Below, piece by piece: positions 16,139-17,758 of a stretch of DNA of 17,758 nucleotides. Within the stretch, counting starts at the first letter, position 1. Every line of letters begins with the position of its first letter. Location: assembly GCA_001430745.1 (NCBI GenBank), contig KQ481993.1, positions 2,102,841 to 2,120,598 of the forward strand, written 5' to 3'. A program made the translations under genes and the position numbers. The notes beneath the pieces are model-generated. The model made no database searches. It was not told where the DNA came from and worked only from the letters and a program-made list of their open reading frames with translations. This DNA comes from Auxenochlorella pyrenoidosa (lineage: Eukaryota > Chlorophyta > Trebouxiophyceae > Chlorellales > Chlorellaceae).

Positions 16139-17758
16139 CTACCAGTCCGAGCGGGGGCCGGCATGCTGCGCCCGCTGCGCCGCAGGCGGCGTGGCATCCC
16201 CTGCCGCCGTGCCCGCCGCTGCCGGCGCTGCTCCGACAGCAGGGCCTGCTCCCGGGTCGGCAGCTGCATCGGCTGCAACCCCAGGCCTGCAGGCCGGCCC
16301 TGCTGCTGCTGCCGCCTCCTCCCGAAGCTGCTGCTGCCGCCAGTACTGCTGCGCCGAGTCTATGTGCGGCTGCACCCGCGCCACAAAGTTGGGCGCAAAC
16401 TCCGCCAGCGCGCTGCGCAGCCAGGCGGGGGGGCAGGGTTGAAATATCAGAGGGAGGGGGGAGCATGCGGAGAGGCCCCCGGCCGGCACCCTGCCCCTGG
16501 CTACGTGCCGTTGCCACAACGTTGGCACACCACATGGAGCCCACAAACAGCACCCAATCGCCGGCCGCACAGGCCGCTGGGCGCCGCCACTGTCCTGCCC
16601 AGCGGTGCGCAGCAGAGAGCACAGCCGGCCAACTGGGCTCGCGCGCCCAGCCTCGCGCCTGCACCCCCCCGGCAACGTTCAAGTAATCTAAAGCAGTCGA
16701 AATTGATCAAATCCTGTTTCCCACCTGAAGCAGGGGCGCACCACGTACTCGATGAAGGTCAGCTGGCTCTGCGGCACCGAGGCGCGCCCGCGGTCGCAGA
16801 TGGCAGACACCGACAGGCCCAGCGCCGACTCCTTGTCGCCTGCGGGCAGAGGGGGGCCGCCCTTTGTTATCTTGTTTCTACCTCTATTCTTATCCTCATC
16901 TATACTTCTCCTCGTCTTTACTTCTCCTTTTGCAGGGGGGGCGGCGGGTGCGGGTGGGACCGCGACCAACAAGCGCCTGCCCCGCTCGCGGCCGTCTGCG
17001 AGCCGGTCGTGCACGCAAGCGCAAGCACGCGGCATTTCCCTTTCAGTAGTCCAGACCGGGGCCAGGGGGTGGAGGTGTGTGTGTTGGGGGAGCTCACCCT
17101 GCGCAAAGAACTCCTCGTGCACCTTGCGCCCCCACTGCGAGGAGAAGCGCAGCGGGCGCGCCGGGTTGGAGATGTCGGCGGCGTGCACCAGCAGCTGCAG
17201 GGTGGTGTGGGGTGGTGGTGTGTGTGGGGGGTGTAGGGTGGGGGGTGGGTAGAAACGAGGGGTCTGCGGGGGTGTGTGCACGTGGGCAATGGTGGGTGGG
17301 TGGAAGCGGAAGCATGAAGCGGCGACAAGCTCACCACCCCAGCATGCGTGGTGGTTGCACAGGCAGGGGCACGCGCAGGCGGGCGCAGGCGGCGTGAGGG
17401 GGCGGGCAGGCAGGCCCTCCGGGGCGGCGGCGGCGGCAGGGGCGCTCCTGCAGCGCCTCCACGCGCTTGCTGGACGCAGCCGGCGCGGGCGCAGGCGGCG
17501 GGGGCGGGGGCCTTGCCTGCAGCGCCACCACGCGCTTGTCGGGCGCCCAGGCCCGCAGGTCGGGCCCCCACAGCCGCAGGCTGGCCGTGAAGTCCTCCAC
17601 GCTGTCGTGGTGCCGCGCCATGTCGGTGGACAGGATGATGCGGATGACCAGGCGGCGCACGGCGCGGAAGTCCTCGCCAGGCAGCCTGCGGGGGCACAGG
17701 GTCGCAGGACGCAGAAACGGGAGAGGTGGGAGGTGCGGAGGTCCTCAGCTGGCAGCCG
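16139..17758 (-). CDS. Class I cyclic-nucleotide phosphodiesterase, C-terminal part
   Basis: Minus-strand exons in the window are 17685-17517, 17194-17098, 16839-16725 and 16412-16139. The 5' part of the gene lies beyond 17758. Phases match; the first intron has a GC donor (CAG|GCAAGG). Motifs in order: IIL-S-TDMARHHDSVEDF (family ILATDMxxH), KRVVALQ joined to LLVHAADISNPARP (the Asp is a metal ligand), WGRKVHEEFFAQGDKESALG, AICDRG, and SQLTFIEYVVRPCF, whose Gln is the conserved purine-binding glutamine. After FAPNFVARVQPHIDSAQQYW the protein ends in an Ala/Pro/Gly-rich tail of about 65 residues with no known motif. The enzyme should hydrolyse cAMP and/or cGMP; which one cannot be read. The HD metal-binding histidines and any regulatory domain lie in the missing N-terminal part. 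No C-terminal membrane segment is present. Confidence 0.9.
16861..16936 (+). other. Strand-asymmetric polypyrimidine tract ending TTTTGCAG
   Basis: On the plus strand this is a ~75-nt run of almost only C and T with A interruptions, ending in an ideal 3' splice acceptor. It sits inside a phosphodiesterase intron, which is read from the other strand, where it is a purine tract. No plus-strand exon fits downstream, so it is noted as a structural element rather than a splice site in use. Confidence 0.7.
17195..17310. repeat. GT/GGG-rich simple tract in a phosphodiesterase intron
   Basis: The plus strand is a G/T-rich low-complexity stretch. At 17226-17249 four G-runs with short spacers make a G-quadruplex motif. 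On the sense strand it is the C/A-rich tract before the acceptor at 17195. Confidence 0.75.
17443..17540 (-). repeat. Copied exon end in the phosphodiesterase gene
   Basis: The exon end encoding DKRVVALQ (edge at 17517) is repeated 69 bp downstream in the intron, encoding SKRVEALQ (edge at 17448). Of the 23 bases across the core, 22 agree. The 69-bp spacing keeps frame, but the copy is followed by GAGC and so has neither a GT nor a GC donor. Confidence 0.8.

Noticed and set aside
15272..16682. Long minus-strand frames (262 and 325 codons) across the phosphodiesterase 3' region
   Set aside because: They run through introns, the last exon in another frame, and the 3' UTR. They are Pro/Ser/Arg-rich and carry no conserved motif.
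15995..17236. A 413-codon open frame on the plus strand
   Set aside because: It lies opposite the phosphodiesterase exons and 3' UTR, is Arg/Gly/Ala-rich low complexity with no domain, and disappears once the well-supported minus-strand gene is accepted. GC-rich coding DNA often leaves the opposite strand open.

Overview
The window looks like nuclear DNA from a GC-rich green alga, most likely a trebouxiophyte (Chlorella-like) chlorophyte. The evidence is spliceosomal genes with many short exons, GT-AG plus some GC-AG introns, the chlorophyte poly(A) signal TGTAA downstream of genes, Ala/Pro/Gly-rich proteins, and an algal-type mix of families. No operons, ribosome binding sites, tRNA, rRNA or CRISPR arrays were seen. 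The species assignment is inference. All exon models were built by eye from splice signals, reading phase and protein-family motifs, with no transcript support.

Layout, left to right. (1) 1-59: probable last codons of a plus-strand gene, with a TGTAA signal at 794. (2) 1341-2042 (+): a three-exon candidate gene of unknown function. (3) 2387-3492 (-): an intact KCTD-like BTB/T1-domain protein with a helical tail. (4) 3690-3800: a decayed copy of exon 2 of the unknown gene, followed by 3956-5098 (-), a second BTB/T1 copy broken by a one-base deletion. Items 2-4 form a tandem segmental duplication. (5) 5945-7769 (+): a secreted glycoside hydrolase family 16 beta-glucanase in five exons, including a 16-nt microexon. 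(6) 8198-15255 (-): a 14-exon gene for a compact ionotropic glutamate-receptor-like channel (signal peptide, S1, M1, pore region, M3, S2, M4, long cytoplasmic tail). It is convergent with the glucanase gene. (7) 16139 to the window end (-): the C-terminal half of a class I 3',5'-cyclic-nucleotide phosphodiesterase, whose 5' part lies outside the window. Its TGTAA signal at 15592-15596 sits upstream of the channel gene, so the two are head-to-tail on the same strand.

The most unusual signal is structural. In the channel and phosphodiesterase genes, short stretches that straddle exon-intron junctions have been copied into the adjacent intron as imperfect tandem repeats. Exon 10 of the channel has a ~100-bp array on its donor side and a ~85-bp array on its acceptor side. 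Exon 13 (donor side), exon 6 (acceptor side) and one phosphodiesterase exon (donor side) have single copies. Three junctions also use GC donors, and intron 9 holds a perfect 24-bp inverted repeat 18 nt from its donor. Together these suggest introns growing by tandem duplication of splice junctions. Functionally, a ligand-gated channel homologue beside a cyclic-nucleotide phosphodiesterase is a pair of signalling genes, but a working link between them is only inference.
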